A stretch of 64,000 bases of DNA. It comes from Pterois miles (taxonomy: Eukaryota > Chordata > Actinopteri > Perciformes > Scorpaenidae). Of the stretch, positions 1 through 45,769 are shown piece by piece. Location of the stretch: contig CAMQGK010000247.1 of assembly GCA_947000775.1 (NCBI GenBank), positions 434,001-498,000 on the forward strand, written 5' to 3'. A program made the position numbers and the translations under genes. The notes under the pieces are model-generated. The model made no database searches. It was given only the letters and a program-made list of their open reading frames with translations, and was not told the origin of the DNA. Numbering within the stretch: position 1 is the first letter of the stretch; each line of letters begins with the position of its first letter.

Positions 1-1
1 T

Positions 2-98
2 GCTGCATCCCTCCAAAAAGACGGTGAAAATCAGGGAGAGGAAGAAGACTCCTGGCTTGTCTCTAGCACTCACTCCTCCAGGATGACACCCACAACAG
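2..98 (+). CDS. iqce: iqce penultimate coding exon (5' end outside window)
   Basis: Open in the frame starting at base 2. It encodes 32 codons rich in Glu, Ser and Thr, then one extra base before the donor GT at 99-100. The next exon supplies AC to complete a GAC codon. Confidence 0.62.
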
Positions 99-1137
99 GT
101 TAGAAAGACATTTAAAGGACTGACCCTTTTTGTGTTGGACTGTTAAAAGCACCCGAGATCTTTGGGTCACCCACAGCTTTGTAATAATCTCCAATATTTT
201 GTTTAAATTAATGTCTATTAAGTCGCTATCTATCGCTGAAGGAGGTAACACAATGAGCCTATGGCCACTGATGAAACCCCTTGCATTTGAAGTATTACAA
301 ATTGGGTGGCGACATTCCCAGGAAAAATCATAAGCGGCACACAGTGGGCTACTGAAAAGTGAAGCCAACCTGCATTCTTTCTAACAGCCAGCAGGGGGGC
401 GACTCTTCTGGTTCCAATAAGAGGTCTGATTATATTGAAGTCTATGAGAAAATGAGCCCACTTCTCACTTGATTTATTACCAAATATTGTAAACATGAGT
501 TTATGGTCTCAGTTCCAGAAAGCAGGGTATGCTTTAGGCTGTGGCTACCTTGTGATTGACAGGTCATTACCACGCCGTTGTCCAGAATTTAAACCTTTCA
601 CAGTGAGTTTTCAGCTCATGGAAGTTAATTACAACCTTTTTGGTCGCCTGAAACTGTCTTATTAAGTGTTTGGTTGTACTTAGCTCCACCCTCTCCTTTC
701 ACTTCTGGTTCCAAAAAACCAAGATGGTGATGGCCAAAAGGCTGACGTTCAGGCTTTAAAATGGCAGTCCAGAAACCAACGGGTGACGTCAGGGTGACTT
801 TGCCCACTTGTTATTCATGATGGCACAGTTAGTGACATGTTTTCCATTCCTTCATAAAATCATGAATATTCATGTTGAAAACTAATTAAGATTGTTCCTT
901 CTGTTGTGTTTATGTTGTTTTATTTTAAGCTGTTCAGGTTAAAAGCACATAGTGATGCCCAGTTGATTATGATATTATACCTATTGTAATTATACCTGTC
1001 TATTTCCTGCAGACCGAACAGAGCTTCACTGCTCAGCTGAGTCTGGTGGAGCCGCTGCAGTTGATTCTGATGATTCAGATGACATCATCGTATCTCCGTC
1101 ACGTCCGCTGAGGAGCAGAGAAGTCTTAATCTTATAG
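2..1137 (+). CDS. iqce: 3' end of a probable IQCE (IQ motif-containing protein E) gene, partial
   Basis: Two coding exons join in phase: 2-98 (open at the left edge, donor CAG|GTTAGA, one base left over) and 1013-1137 (acceptor TTTCCTGCAG, stop TAG at 1135-1137). The joined tail is hydrophilic and acidic, with EEED in the first exon and DSDDSDDII near the end of the second, then a short basic stretch ending in LIL. IQCE binds EFCAB7 at the base of cilia and anchors the EVC-EVC2 complex for Hedgehog signalling; that is family knowledge, and none of its IQ motifs lies in this window. The identification rests on the DSDDSDD-type tail, which resembles my memory of IQCE C-termini, and on position directly upstream of ttyh3 on the same strand, as in human. 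The exon structure is well supported; the name is moderately sure. Confidence 0.66.
99..1012 (+). other. iqce last intron, largely a dispersed repeat
   Basis: Bases about 360-825 are the reverse-strand copy of a repeat also present at about 22037-22990. Shared blocks include the stretch around TTTATGGTCTCAGTT and a GACGTCACCC-type stretch followed by CTGCCATTTT. The remainder (820-1000) is AT-rich with no coding signal. Confidence 0.6.
360..825 (-). repeat. Dispersed repeat, copy 1 of the 22037-22990 family
   Basis: Read on the - strand, it matches 22040-22260 nearly base for base over long stretches (CTGACGTCACCC, ACTGCCATTTT, ATCACCATCTTG). Its other end (about 420-515) matches 22880-22985 (CATAAACTCATGTTTACAAT). 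Shared ends in the same order show that these are two copies of one mobile element. Confidence 0.75.
1013..1137 (+). CDS. iqce: iqce last coding exon with stop
   Basis: It follows a pyrimidine-rich acceptor ending at 1012. It completes the split Asp codon and encodes the acidic DSDDSDDIIVSPS tail and a TAG stop at 1135-1137. The two other frames either stop at once or lack the acidic signature. Confidence 0.68.
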
Positions 1138-1153
1138 ACCTGGGCTTTGTGTG

Positions 1154-1155
<2 letters not shown>

Positions 1156-1219
<64 letters not shown>
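1156..1219 (+). repeat. (TG)n microsatellite
   Basis: About 32 uninterrupted TG units, 18 bases after the iqce stop codon, so it lies in the presumed 3' UTR. Confidence 0.98.
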
Positions 1220-1221
<2 letters not shown>

Positions 1222-1455
1222 GTGTGTGCAGGAAGAATTGTTTCTACTCAGAGCCTGTATGTCAGAGACGTGCACAGTCATACGGTACCAAATCTTTATG
1301 GTTTGTGTTCTTATTGAACATGCAAATGGTCGCTGGAATGTTCCAGTATTAGTCAGGATAACAGTGAACATGCACAATGATTGCTGTCTGCAAAGCGCTT
1401 TGTTTCTCTACAGTCATAACCAGAATATTTTGGGACGTTGGGTGCAGGTTTATGA

Positions 1456-1876
1456 CATAGACTGTATATAAAGATAGACGACGCGTCTCCACTTCCTCCC
1501 ATTGTACAGAAGTGAAGCCAAAATATCCCAGGTTTGGAAGCTGCCATCTTGAGATTTTAACGTCATTTGGAGCCAGAGTCTGTGGCGGGTGGAACTGTGT
1601 TATTGAGGTCACCCGCTTGGACCAATCGTGAGCCAATCAGCGTGTTAGCGAGAGAGACTCACAGCTGTCAGTCATGACGTCTAACCCCCGTTTATATCAT
1701 CAAATCACTAATTAAAACCAAAACATATCAAAAAAAATCAACACTTGTCACACACAATCACACTGGAGGGGGCAGGATTTATGACCTATACTGCAGCCAG
1801 CCACCAGGGGGCGATCCAGATGTTTTAGCTTCACTTTTGGGGAGCTCTCATGTCGTCCACCTTTATATAGTCTATG
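1456..1876. mobile_element. CATAGACTG-ended inverted-repeat transposon, short copy
   Basis: The left end CATAGACTGTATATAAAG and the right end CTTTATATAGTCTATG are inverted repeats. The interior shares CCACTTCCTCCCA, GAAGTGAAGCCAAAATAT and AGCCACCAGGGGGCGATCC with the larger copy at 37488-38753. Its flanking bases do not form a clean target duplication, unlike the larger copy. Confidence 0.85.
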
Positions 1877-2489
1877 TTATCTGACATGAAGTTAAGAGGC
1901 ACATAAACACTTCACTTTGCTCTTATTTAGGATACTGTCAACATGTTGATGCATCCCAGCGTTGACATGAGGCTATAGGATATTTTATTTTAGTGCATGA
2001 GAAAACACAAATTTTTGTGGTTAATCTTTTGAGCCAAATAGCCCTTTTCAATCAGTCTTGTGTTCTCAGTAGTTATTTTATTTGCCAAAGTGCCTACTGC
2101 ATGGTTATTCAAATAAAAATTACAGTAATAAATCTATTCATCTCTCTTAACATGACCACATTACCTTAAATCCCTCTGGATTTTACAGGCTTGAAATAAT
2201 TAATGAATCATATTTTGACATGTCTGATTTATAACACATTACACTAATCTATGGCTGATTCTGAGGTATGACTGAGGGATGATCCTCAACTGATGCACTA
2301 TTGAGACAAACTGTGAATAAATTATAGATCAGTCTGCTGCAGTACTTAACAGTCAGGACAGTGGAGGACACACACGGAGTAGGTCTAATATCAGTAATGA
2401 TAATATTGATAACCTATGAGGAGGTCAACAGAGAGAATGAATGGGTGCAGTTTCCCCCACACGTGTGTAACTTCTTTTCTGAGACATTC

Positions 2490-2495
2490 AATAAA
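2490..2495 (+). terminator. iqce: Candidate iqce polyadenylation signal AATAAA
   Basis: AATAAA in the context TTCAATAAAATGCTG, followed by T-rich sequence, about 1.35 kb after the iqce stop. An earlier AATAAA near 2112 is an alternative. Confidence 0.4.
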
Positions 2496-2619
2496 ATGCT
2501 GTTTTTATTATGAAACCTCATTTCTGATGTAGTTCTTGTCAGAAAAACAGTCTTTATGTATTATTCTGCTCTCTTTTCAGATTAAGATTTAACATAAACA
2601 CGCTAGTCTTATAAAATAG

Positions 2620-3060
2620 TTGTTTAAACTAGCTCCACCTTGACCAGCTACAACAGTAAAATGCTACATGCCCATTGTATTAACAGTGCTGAAGAAGTAA
2701 AGATATCTTTCACTTCAGTGAAAGTACAACTACCACACTGTAAACATTTATTTAAAGTATCAGATGTACTCATTAGGCAGCAGAGTATCCCCTATTGTAT
2801 TATTATGACTTATGTGTAAGCAGCATTTAAAGTTTTAGCTGGTGGAGATGGTCCTAATTTAGTATGTGTAGGGTGGTTTAACAATGCATCGTCAGCATGT
2901 TAAATCTTGATCCTCAAAGTAACTAGTAACTACAGCTGCCAGACGATCGTAGTGGAGTAAAAAATGTTTTTTTTTCCCATTGAAATGTAGTGGTGTAGAA
3001 GGATAAGGTAGCAGTAAACTCAAAGTGCCTCAAAATTAAATATCAGTCCCAGAAGCCTTT
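2620..3060. repeat. Dispersed repeat shared with 63480-63820
   Basis: CTAGCTCCACCTTGACCAGCTACAA...AAATGCTACAT here corresponds to TTGGCTCCACCTTGATGACCTGCAA...AAATGCTCTACAT near 63630. It is a decayed two-copy repeat at opposite ends of the window. Confidence 0.6.
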
Positions 3061-3189
3061 TTTTCTGCAAAATAATAATAATAAATAATGACAATAATAC
3101 TGCAAATGTATAAATATTGTAATATTTTCATCAGTGGGCCATTAACATGGCCACTTAACATTTATTTAAATTAAAATCTTCAAGATCTC

Positions 3190-3480
3190 AACAATGGCTG
3201 CCAGGTCACAAACTTTCTCATTTTACAGCTAAACAATAATTACAAGATGCTCCTAAAAACATCTGGAGAGAAATAGTCATTACAGTAACAGAATATTGAT
3301 CCATATTTGATCAGCGCTGCCTTGATTGACCGTCTGGTCGAAGTTTGTGATTGGTAGTCGGCTCTTATAGACGGAAGCTGGTTGTTTTCCTCCGGTCTGT
3401 GAAATCTTGCAGATGCCAGTAGAGCACCGGAGGACACAGAGGCACACATTACCTGTCTCATGCTCTACTGTCAGGATATA
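3190..3480 (-). repeat. Dispersed repeat sharing TTTGATCAGCGCTGC with 32160-32990
   Basis: Shares TTTTACAGCTAAACA, TTACAGTAACAGAATATTGAT and CATATTTGATCAGCGCTGC with the copies at about 32540-32680 and, inverted, at 32370-32470. No coding capacity. Confidence 0.75.
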
Positions 3481-3650
3481 GTGGCCGTTTTATAAACATA
3501 ATTTTTAAAATCATATTTGCTGCATTTCTACCCACTGCTGCTTAAAACAAATCACTGGAAGGATCCTCCACGGATGTATGGGGTACTCCCCACTGTAACA
3601 TGTACTACCATCAGTTCAACGTTAGGGGGCGACCTCTTTGCGCACTCATA

Positions 3651-3652
<2 letters not shown>

Positions 3653-3729
<77 letters not shown>
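3653..3729 (+). repeat. Compound (CT)n(CA)n microsatellite
   Basis: CT units from about 3653 run directly into CA units ending at 3729, about 150 bases upstream of the GC-rich ttyh3 promoter region. Confidence 0.98.
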
Positions 3730-3735
<6 letters not shown>

Positions 3736-3889
3736 ACATTTGCAGAGCTGGAGCTGCCGCAAAGCCCCGTCCTCCAGGGCTTTTTAAACACCGTGTTGGC
3801 TTCACGCTCCAACAATATCATCCAATTGAAGAGCCGCAGCGCTAAAAGCACTGAAGCGACGGTCATCGTGGGAACGGAGCAGCGCTAAG

Positions 3890-4259
3890 TACGAGCTCAA
3901 ACCGTTAATGGAGTAGGAAGAAAGAAAACGACGGCATTAACTAAAAAATAGAAAGATAGCGTTGCGGGTCAACGAGTTTAACCCCTAATCTGCCGTGGCA
4001 TCGTTGCTCTCGGGGACAGTCAAAAGCAGGAGGGTGTCTCGGTGAAATGGGAGCGGACCGGGTCGCTGACCGTTGTTCCGTTGTTTTCAATGTGGTTGGG
4101 ACTGCAGCTAGCTCGGTGCGGCCGCGTTGATGCAGCAGCGCACGGCTGTGGTGTTCAAATCCACCACCGGATCTGGGAAGACAATAGGTGAAATATACGC
4201 CGGCCTGGACTCCCAAGACGACACTAAACGAGAGTCTACATCCGCCTTGGCTTCACTAG
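3890..4259 (+). other. ttyh3: Probable untranslated first exon of ttyh3 (5' boundary unknown)
   Basis: A strong donor, CTAG|GTAGGT, ends the block at 4259, and a second donor, ATAG|GTGAAA, lies at 4187. Either can join to the acceptor TTCTTTACAG ending at 6019. This is an inference from splice signals and CpG content; no transcript evidence is available. Confidence 0.45.
4130..4259 (+). other. Candidate upstream ORF (first part) in the ttyh3 leader
   Basis: An ATG at 4130 opens 43 codons to the donor at 4259. Spliced to 6020 it continues Val-Ser-Ala and stops at TGA 6028-6030, 49 bases before the ttyh3 ATG. Use of the earlier donor (4187) keeps the same frame and the same stop. The start context is weak (T at -3). 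Confidence 0.35.
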
Positions 4260-6019
4260 GTAGGTTGTAACACGGTTCCTGTCCCCCCCGACACACACTC
4301 ACACACACACACGGACATGAAACCCCGGAGCGGATTCTTGCCGTTTCTCCTCCTCGTTGCCTTGACGACTCCGCGAGACTGCGGTAGTTTTAACGGACAA
4401 AGCGGGATAAAGCTAGCTAATCTCCTGCTAACAGCTCAGCGTATTAAGAATAAATAAGGCGTCCGGCTTTAATGTGTGAGGATACCCTCGACCGGGTTGA
4501 CCTGCAGGCGTTGGCACAGTAAAGTCGGTGTCGTGGCTGTGTGTGGGGTTTGTAACGGCCATTTCACCGTCCACCACACGGTTATCTCACGGCTCTCTGC
4601 CGTATGGGCGTAAATTGGGTGATGCGAGGTAGCTGTCAGCCATGCTGTTATCATGCTATAATTCATGTACAGTGTGTTCAAATACAGTATGGCGCCATAG
4701 GGTTAATATTGCTATTTAAAATGACATTTCAGGACGCCCATCATCATCATATCAGTACATTTTAATGGTTTGTTGTTGATTAGAGTGGGGGTAACAGATG
4801 AGCTGCTTCATATAGCTCATAATTATCATGACACAGGCACATTATATCACCTATTAGCCCACAATACGGCAGGAAATGTGAAGGAAAACCCACAGATAGC
4901 AAAATGATCCAAGTCATTATCAATAACAGCGTTTCATCATGTCATATTGCAGTGTTTCAGCCCTTTTAACCACACAGCAGCATATACAAGCATGTCATTG
5001 CTATGCAAAGACATTCAAAAGGCAGTAGAAATAGGGATGTGTTTTACAGTTCAAATCTTTCCTAAATTTATAGGACGTTTAATAAAACTGTATTGTGTAT
5101 AAATGGCAGAAGAGTGTATGTAATGTTTTGGCATGTTGATGCTGGCTGACATGTTTGTCCTGCTCCTGTCCCTGACTCATCACAGATAACTCATCACACT
5201 GGCTGTGTAATAATGTCATTAGTAATTACTACAGTTGATGGAAGCAGGTTTTGGTGGTAAACAGAAGGGATGCGCTGATACTGGATTGGATATCGGGCCG
5301 ATACTGACTCAAGTAGGTGGAGTAGGTAGCGGTTACAATGGAGGCGATCTATGACATTCAATTTTATGTTTAAATACCATAAATATTGTATACTGGATTT
5401 GTAATTTCTGTTTAAATGTTGTTGCATTTAACAGGTTTACACCTGAATTGTAATTCCTGTTCATTTCGATTTTTTTTGTACAATTCAGTACAAGCCTGAT
5501 TTTACTTTACACTTAAAAGAATGATCCCAGTCGCTTCCACACAATGAGGCAAAGGCTTATTAATTAAACACTGGTATCAGATCGGTACACGGCATCGGCC
5601 GATATCCAAAGCCCAGGTATCGCTATTGGTATCAGGACTGAAAAAGTCAAATTGGTGCATCACTAAAAACAAATTAGCGTGAAATGTATGGGACATTGTG
5701 TGCAAGTTTGTCCGTAATAAATGACAAAAGAGTGTGTGTGATATATTGGCATGTTGATGCTGTTTCTCTTAACTCCTGTTAATGACTAATCACATTGGCT
5801 TTATAATAACATCAGTCATCAGTAATTCCTCCAGCTGTGGTAAACAATATAAACAGCAAGGACTGTGGCTACTGAACCTTCAACTTACTAATATGTTTGG
5901 TGAAATGACATCGATACTAGCCGTTTTCTAGCTCTGCCTGTCATGACAGGTGGTGTGAATTGCGCATGAATTCATTTCTGTGCCCCGTTAACCCACAACA
6001 GTTGTGAATTTCTTTACAG
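4260..6019 (+). other. Probable ttyh3 5' UTR intron
   Basis: CpG-rich at its start, then AT-rich. It holds one dispersed repeat with GGATATCGGGCCGATACTG-type sequence (about 5267-5664). No exon is evident. Confidence 0.5.
5267..5664 (+). mobile_element. GGGATGCGCTGATAC inverted-repeat MITE
   Basis: It starts GGGATGCGCTGATACTGGAT and ends with the roughly inverted GGTATCAGGACTG...GGTGCATCAC. Related copies with the same GATATC/CCGATA core lie at 8179-8559 and, truncated, near 15700-15795. It is non-coding, so presumably mobilised in trans. Confidence 0.75.
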
Positions 6020-6079
6020 TGTCCGCGTGAGGAATCGGTTCAGAGAGTGAAGTGACAGCCGGCAGGTAGCTGGATCAGG
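6020..6079 (+). other. ttyh3: ttyh3 5' UTR part of the first coding exon
   Basis: It lies between the acceptor TTTCTTTACAG (ends 6019) and the ATG. It includes the TGA at 6028-6030 that would end the candidate upstream ORF. Confidence 0.6.
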
Positions 6080-41332
<35,253 letters not shown>

Positions 41333-41838
41333 AGACTAGAACCACACCAGTCCAACCCCCAGTACTGCCCAAATCCAGTTTTCACAGCCAATCACAAGAT
41401 CCAACTCAGAGCTCAACCAGAGCGGGGCTTTTTTTAAAGCACCGACAGGACTCCCGTTTGTCAAGGTCCACTGAATTTCACCAACACCGACCGGTTCACC
41501 AGAAACAACCGCCAGGACTCATCAACCAAGCACCTCAACAAAGGACTGCACTCTGATCGTCGACTTCTACTTCTCACCATGAAATGATCCAGAAGTTAAA
41601 AAGCTTAAGCTCATCCCAGAACATCACGATTTCTACTCTTCTTCGTAGTGGACACACACAAACCGAGCTGCTTGTTCCACCACTGCTGTTACGGATCAGC
41701 CCATATACCCACAATGCACAGCAACTAAAGCGCCTTGGCTCCAGTTTCTTCTTCTACTGTTCAGTTCTCTCCACTGGGATCCGTACTCTGCCCTCCAGTG
41801 GAGACAGCTCTCACAACCCAATCCTTTACATTCAGACC

Positions 41839-41850
41839 ACACACACACAC

Positions 41851-41910
<60 letters not shown>
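41839..41910 (+). repeat. (CA)n microsatellite with CATA interruptions
   Basis: CA units interrupted by three CATA units near 41854. It lies in the presumed ttyh3 3' UTR, so it would be present in the mRNA. Confidence 0.97.
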
Positions 41911-41912
<2 letters not shown>

Positions 41913-42028
41913 TACAGACCTGTAAATAGTAAACGTGTGCTTTACTCTCATGAGAAGTAGACTGTTGAATCATTACTGGTAATGTGGTGTGCTGCGTGTT
42001 TATCATGGAAGTTTTTGCTGTATCTCAT

Positions 42029-42033
42029 ACACA

Positions 42034-42068
<35 letters not shown>
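42029..42068 (+). repeat. (CA)n microsatellite
   Basis: About 18 CA units, the second CA array in the presumed ttyh3 3' UTR. Confidence 0.97.
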
Positions 42069-42070
<2 letters not shown>

Positions 42071-44165
42071 TCGGACACATCTGTATAAATAACAAGCCAG
42101 TGAATTAGAAAGCCATGTTTAGATAGAAACAGCACCACCGCGTCCACATCCTCTTTAGCTTAACATTGTCGTCTAACTAAGACTTGAATCGTGAGCTTGA
42201 AAAGCGTGTCCACGTCTCTCTATATTTGTTTATGTGCACATGCAGTACACGCGTCGATTAATGCGTTTTGATTTGATTAATGCGAATCCTGTTGTGTTTT
42301 GAATTTTTGGGAATCGGAGCGAGAGACGAGGGATGACAGAAGGCTCAACCTGTGCCAAAAAACTCTGGATGCCTGATTCTGTCCTCTTCTTGTCCTCTAC
42401 TGCCTCCACATGTCTCAAAAAAAGGGAAAAAAGAAACTCACATGGAGTGTTCCCCCTACGACTGTAAATAAAAAAGGGAACGAGAAAGACACTTGAAAAA
42501 GGAAAACGACGGACAGAAATGGACTCACTGAAAACTGCGACTCCAAGTTTGCCAGGTGCTATGTACGCCAGTCAAGGTCCCAGAAGACGATCAGGACAGA
42601 GGAGTTTTTTTGTTATTACTTTAATGTTTTGTTTTTATTCAGGGATGTGATCAGGAATATAACAAGCAGTAAAAAAAAAACAGCTTTCCATTATTACTGA
42701 ATGGAAGCTGTGTTCCGAAATCCTGGAAAAAATCATGTCCCTGATAAATAATGTTACATAAAAGTGTTGAAGGTGGGTGTTTTTTACGTTTTATCATAAG
42801 CTGAATTCAGGATGTGATACTGTGACCAAGTCTGTTTCTTCTACTATACTGCTTTGTGCTTTTATTTTGTTAACTGGTGACCTTGGATCGACCTTTAGCC
42901 ACCAGTCTTTTTTTTTTTCGATATATATATATATATATTTTTTTTTTTTTTACCCACAAGCACAAATTCTCTTCAAGGTGACTGCGAGATGGAGAAGTAA
43001 AACACACTGCCAGTGGTTTCTCCTCCCGCTCTGAAACTGTACAGTGTATTATAACTGTATTCGTGAACCCGTGTGTGTGTGTGTGACATCACTGCAGCGT
43101 GATTGGCTGTCGCTCTATCTCAGTGTTACTGCGTGTAAGTACAGTGATCGGTGTGTCTGACTGGCTGCATCAAGCGAGGGCCGGCCTATCTAGCCTGAGT
43201 CATTTCTACATGGACGCCGCGCATGCCCCTCATACACACACATACATTGAAACACATACACGCTGTACAGACATTCAACACACATACCACCGTTTCTTAT
43301 ATGAAAAAATCCCTGCTTTTGTCCTGTTTACATCCACATCTAGAGCTGTAGTAACTGCACGCCCTCCCACAGCTGATAGCCATTTGCATTATGGGTGATG
43401 TAGTGAGTAGGAACCACATTTCAGAGAGGAATCTAGTAGTTAGCTGAGCGAGCAGAGCCCTAACATTTCAACCACCATTCCTGTACAGCATTTTAATATT
43501 TTATTATTAATCAATGACCACTTCTCGTATTAGCGAGACAATCTTACATGAGTGATTTTACTAGAAAGAAAATGTCCATGTTATGGTAACAATGCTACCT
43601 ATGGTCTAGTACTTTACAGTGTTTTTTTGCACCATAAATGCAAACAGTGTTAAGATCTGTGGGACTAGTCACTGATTAATGGCCTTTCATAATGTTTTTA
43701 AACTCTTACAGCACTCTTCATATCACAGTTTCTTTTCTCTGTCTTGTAAAGATCAAACTTTAAAGATAAAATACAGTAATAGCTAGCTGTTTTGTAGGAG
43801 AATAAAGGCAAGAGCAGCGTTTTTCCTCTCTTATTAATGGTGAATGACTCTCTGTCTTGCAATGTTTTAATAAAATTATTCCAGTGTCATCTGCACACCT
43901 GACGTAAAGTTGTATTTGAATTCCTGTGTGATGATTTCTGGTACAGTCTGTCTCGATGGAGAAAAAACAAAACAAAATAAGATCACGTTGAAGAGTCGGC
44001 GGTGTTTGTGTATGTACATGTGGTATTTACAGGACTTCAAGTACACCTCTGTTCAGATGTGACAGACAAACAATGTTTTCTATGGCTGTTTTTATTTTCT
44101 GATGGTTTAACTAAGGTATTAATGATGTACATGTCAAAACTGTGGTAATGATATCATTCAGCCTG

Positions 44166-44171
44166 GAATAA
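44166..44171 (+). terminator. ttyh3: Candidate ttyh3 polyadenylation signal AATAAA
   Basis: AATAAA in GGAATAAATGTTTTAAAAAA. Earlier signals near 42467 and 43869 could give shorter transcripts. Confidence 0.5.
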
Positions 44172-44190
44172 ATGTTTTAAAAAAAGACAT

Positions 44191-45769
44191 TAAAGCAACT
44201 TTAACGTACCGATCAAGACTGCGGGTTCTTTTTAATGTGAATGAATGAACAGAGGTCTCAAATGTTAAAGGAGTTTGTAACATTTCGGGGGATCTATTAG
44301 CAGAAATATATCATAACTGTGTTTTCATCCGCTTAAAATCAGCTGAAACTAAGAATCGTTGTTTTCATTAGCTTAGAATGAGCCGTTCATATCTACATAG
44401 GAAGCAGGTCCACAATGATGTGTTCATTATTCTGTGTGAGTTTGGATGCTTGCTCAGTTAATTTCACCCTGTACTTGTGTACCTGGGCAGGTGAGTCTGT
44501 GAAGGCAAAATCCCATTCACTGCAGTAAGGGGAAGTGGAAAAGGGAGTTGGCAGCTTGGTGTGAAGGTGCATGTTTCCCTTGTTTTGACTTTAATGATTC
44601 AGCTTAACTATATTTTAATTTAAAACTCTAGGTTTCATTTTTGCTCTTTGTTTTACTAATTTTTTTTGTCAATAAATGCCTTTTTTTTTTCACTACTCCT
44701 TAGGGTGACCAGGCCCCAACAAATCGAATGTGGGACAGAGAGTATGTTTGTACAGGACACATTACCAATGCTGAGAGGTAGTCTACAATTTGATATAATG
44801 TCTATCTAATTTAAATAATAAACATTTCTATTCTGCCCCTTATCTTAACATCCTGTACCATCTCTGCTTGCATAGATCGGCACATCTCTTTCTGAGCCAC
44901 ACGAGACTCTCATGTTGTATTCCCCACGTGTGAAACTGAAAATTTGTTGTAGTTGCATTTCTTTTTCTTTGTGGTAGTTTCCATTATATTCGGCCTAGAT
45001 ATGCATTGCTTGTGACTCAAAATTTTCCCTGTCGCTCACAGCAAAGACGGTAAAATGTTAACCTGAACTTCCTTACTGTCTTCACAGCCAATCGGATAAA
45101 AGTCAGATTTTAGAAAGGCATCTGTCCTGCAGTGGCTTGACTTTTGAAAACTAGGGCCAATGGAGATGTGGGATAAAAATACTGTGTAGTCCCTAGAAAG
45201 TGGGACACCTGATCACACTATTACTCCCACTTATCACCCTGGTTCTTCATCATCTGTTTTTAAAGTTGTCCAAATCATCTCATCCTTGATATTCGTGGCA
45301 ACACTACACCGATGACTCAGGACAAGCACCAGTAACCAAAACTGTTTTACTCTTTGCAGTAGCACATACAGCCAGCAGGTGTCACTCAGAAGCATGTCAA
45401 ACCTCTGAATGACCTCACAAATTGACTACTGTGTGTTACTGTTTGTCTAAGTACTCCCTGTGGTCAACACAGACTGACATCTCTGAGAGAGGCCATGACA
45501 CACAGAGGCATGCAGTCTGCTAATGTTTTGGTTCTGGCTTCATCTCTCCAGAGTCTTGTGCATGGCTCGATCAGATAAGAGACGGCTGTTGTCGTGGGGT
45601 TATGGACTCCGGAGGGGCCGGGGGTCTCCAGACAGGAACCCAGCAGCTCATAAACAAGGTCAGAGGTGGAAGGTGGAAGCAGTGTCCCTTACAACCACAT
45701 TTAAAATCCCCCAAAAGTGTTACAGCACACACACAGAAACACACCCGTTTTATGTTCCAAGAAACTGTT
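44191..45769. other. Intergenic region between convergent ttyh3 and lfng
   Basis: Holds a degraded left-end fragment of the TTAA-flanked element (44268-44400: TTAAAGGAGTTTGTAACATT, GGGGGATCTATTAGCAGAAA) and otherwise unremarkable AT-rich DNA. No gene was recognised. Confidence 0.6.
44268..44400 (-). mobile_element. Fragment of the TTAA-flanked element
   Basis: Shares GGGGGATCTATTAGCAGAAA, TGTTTTCAT and TTAGCTTAGAATGAGCC with 39673-39830, then diverges. Confidence 0.75.

Larger units (their letters stand above)
1138..3840. other. iqce-ttyh3 intergenic region
   Basis: No coding exon is apparent. It holds a TG microsatellite, a CATAGACTG inverted-repeat element (1456-1876), a probable iqce polyadenylation signal near 2490, AT-rich sequence, a repeat shared with 63480-63820 (about 2620-3060), a further dispersed repeat (3190-3480), and a CT/CA microsatellite just before the ttyh3 promoter. 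Confidence 0.6.
3750..4430 (+). promoter_or_regulatory. ttyh3: GC-rich, CpG-containing ttyh3 promoter region
   Basis: CpG dinucleotides are far denser here than in the surrounding AT-rich DNA, for example GCGGCCGCG near 4119 and many CG steps from 3830 to 4430. This is the only CpG-rich block upstream of the ttyh3 start codon. Sequence just before the first coding exon is AT-rich and ends like an intron. That combination suggests that transcription starts here and the leader is spliced. The exact start site cannot be seen. Confidence 0.6.
41333..44190 (+). other. ttyh3: ttyh3 3' UTR
   Basis: About 2.9 kb with CA microsatellites (41839-41910, 42029-42068), a T/TA-rich stretch near 42908-42950, and several AATAAA signals; the last one, near 44166, gives the end used here. 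The extent is inferred from these signals. Confidence 0.55.

Noticed and set aside
1132..1471. Long open frames over TG/CA, GA and CTAT arrays (also 3600-3866, 16394-17258, 24243-24624, 39302-39676, 53605-54334)
   Set aside because: Simple repeats whose period keeps stops out of a frame give Cys-Val, Thr-His, Arg-Glu or Ser-Ile-Tyr-Leu runs. These are not proteins.
3941..4216. 91-codon open frame on the - strand in the ttyh3 promoter
   Set aside because: CpG-rich sequence has few stops. No family resemblance and no matching splice structure.
4130..4259. A P-loop-like TTGSGKT string in the candidate upstream ORF
   Set aside because: The ORF is 46 codons, lacks any other NTPase motif and has a weak start. 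A seven-residue match is readily due to chance, so no ATPase is claimed.
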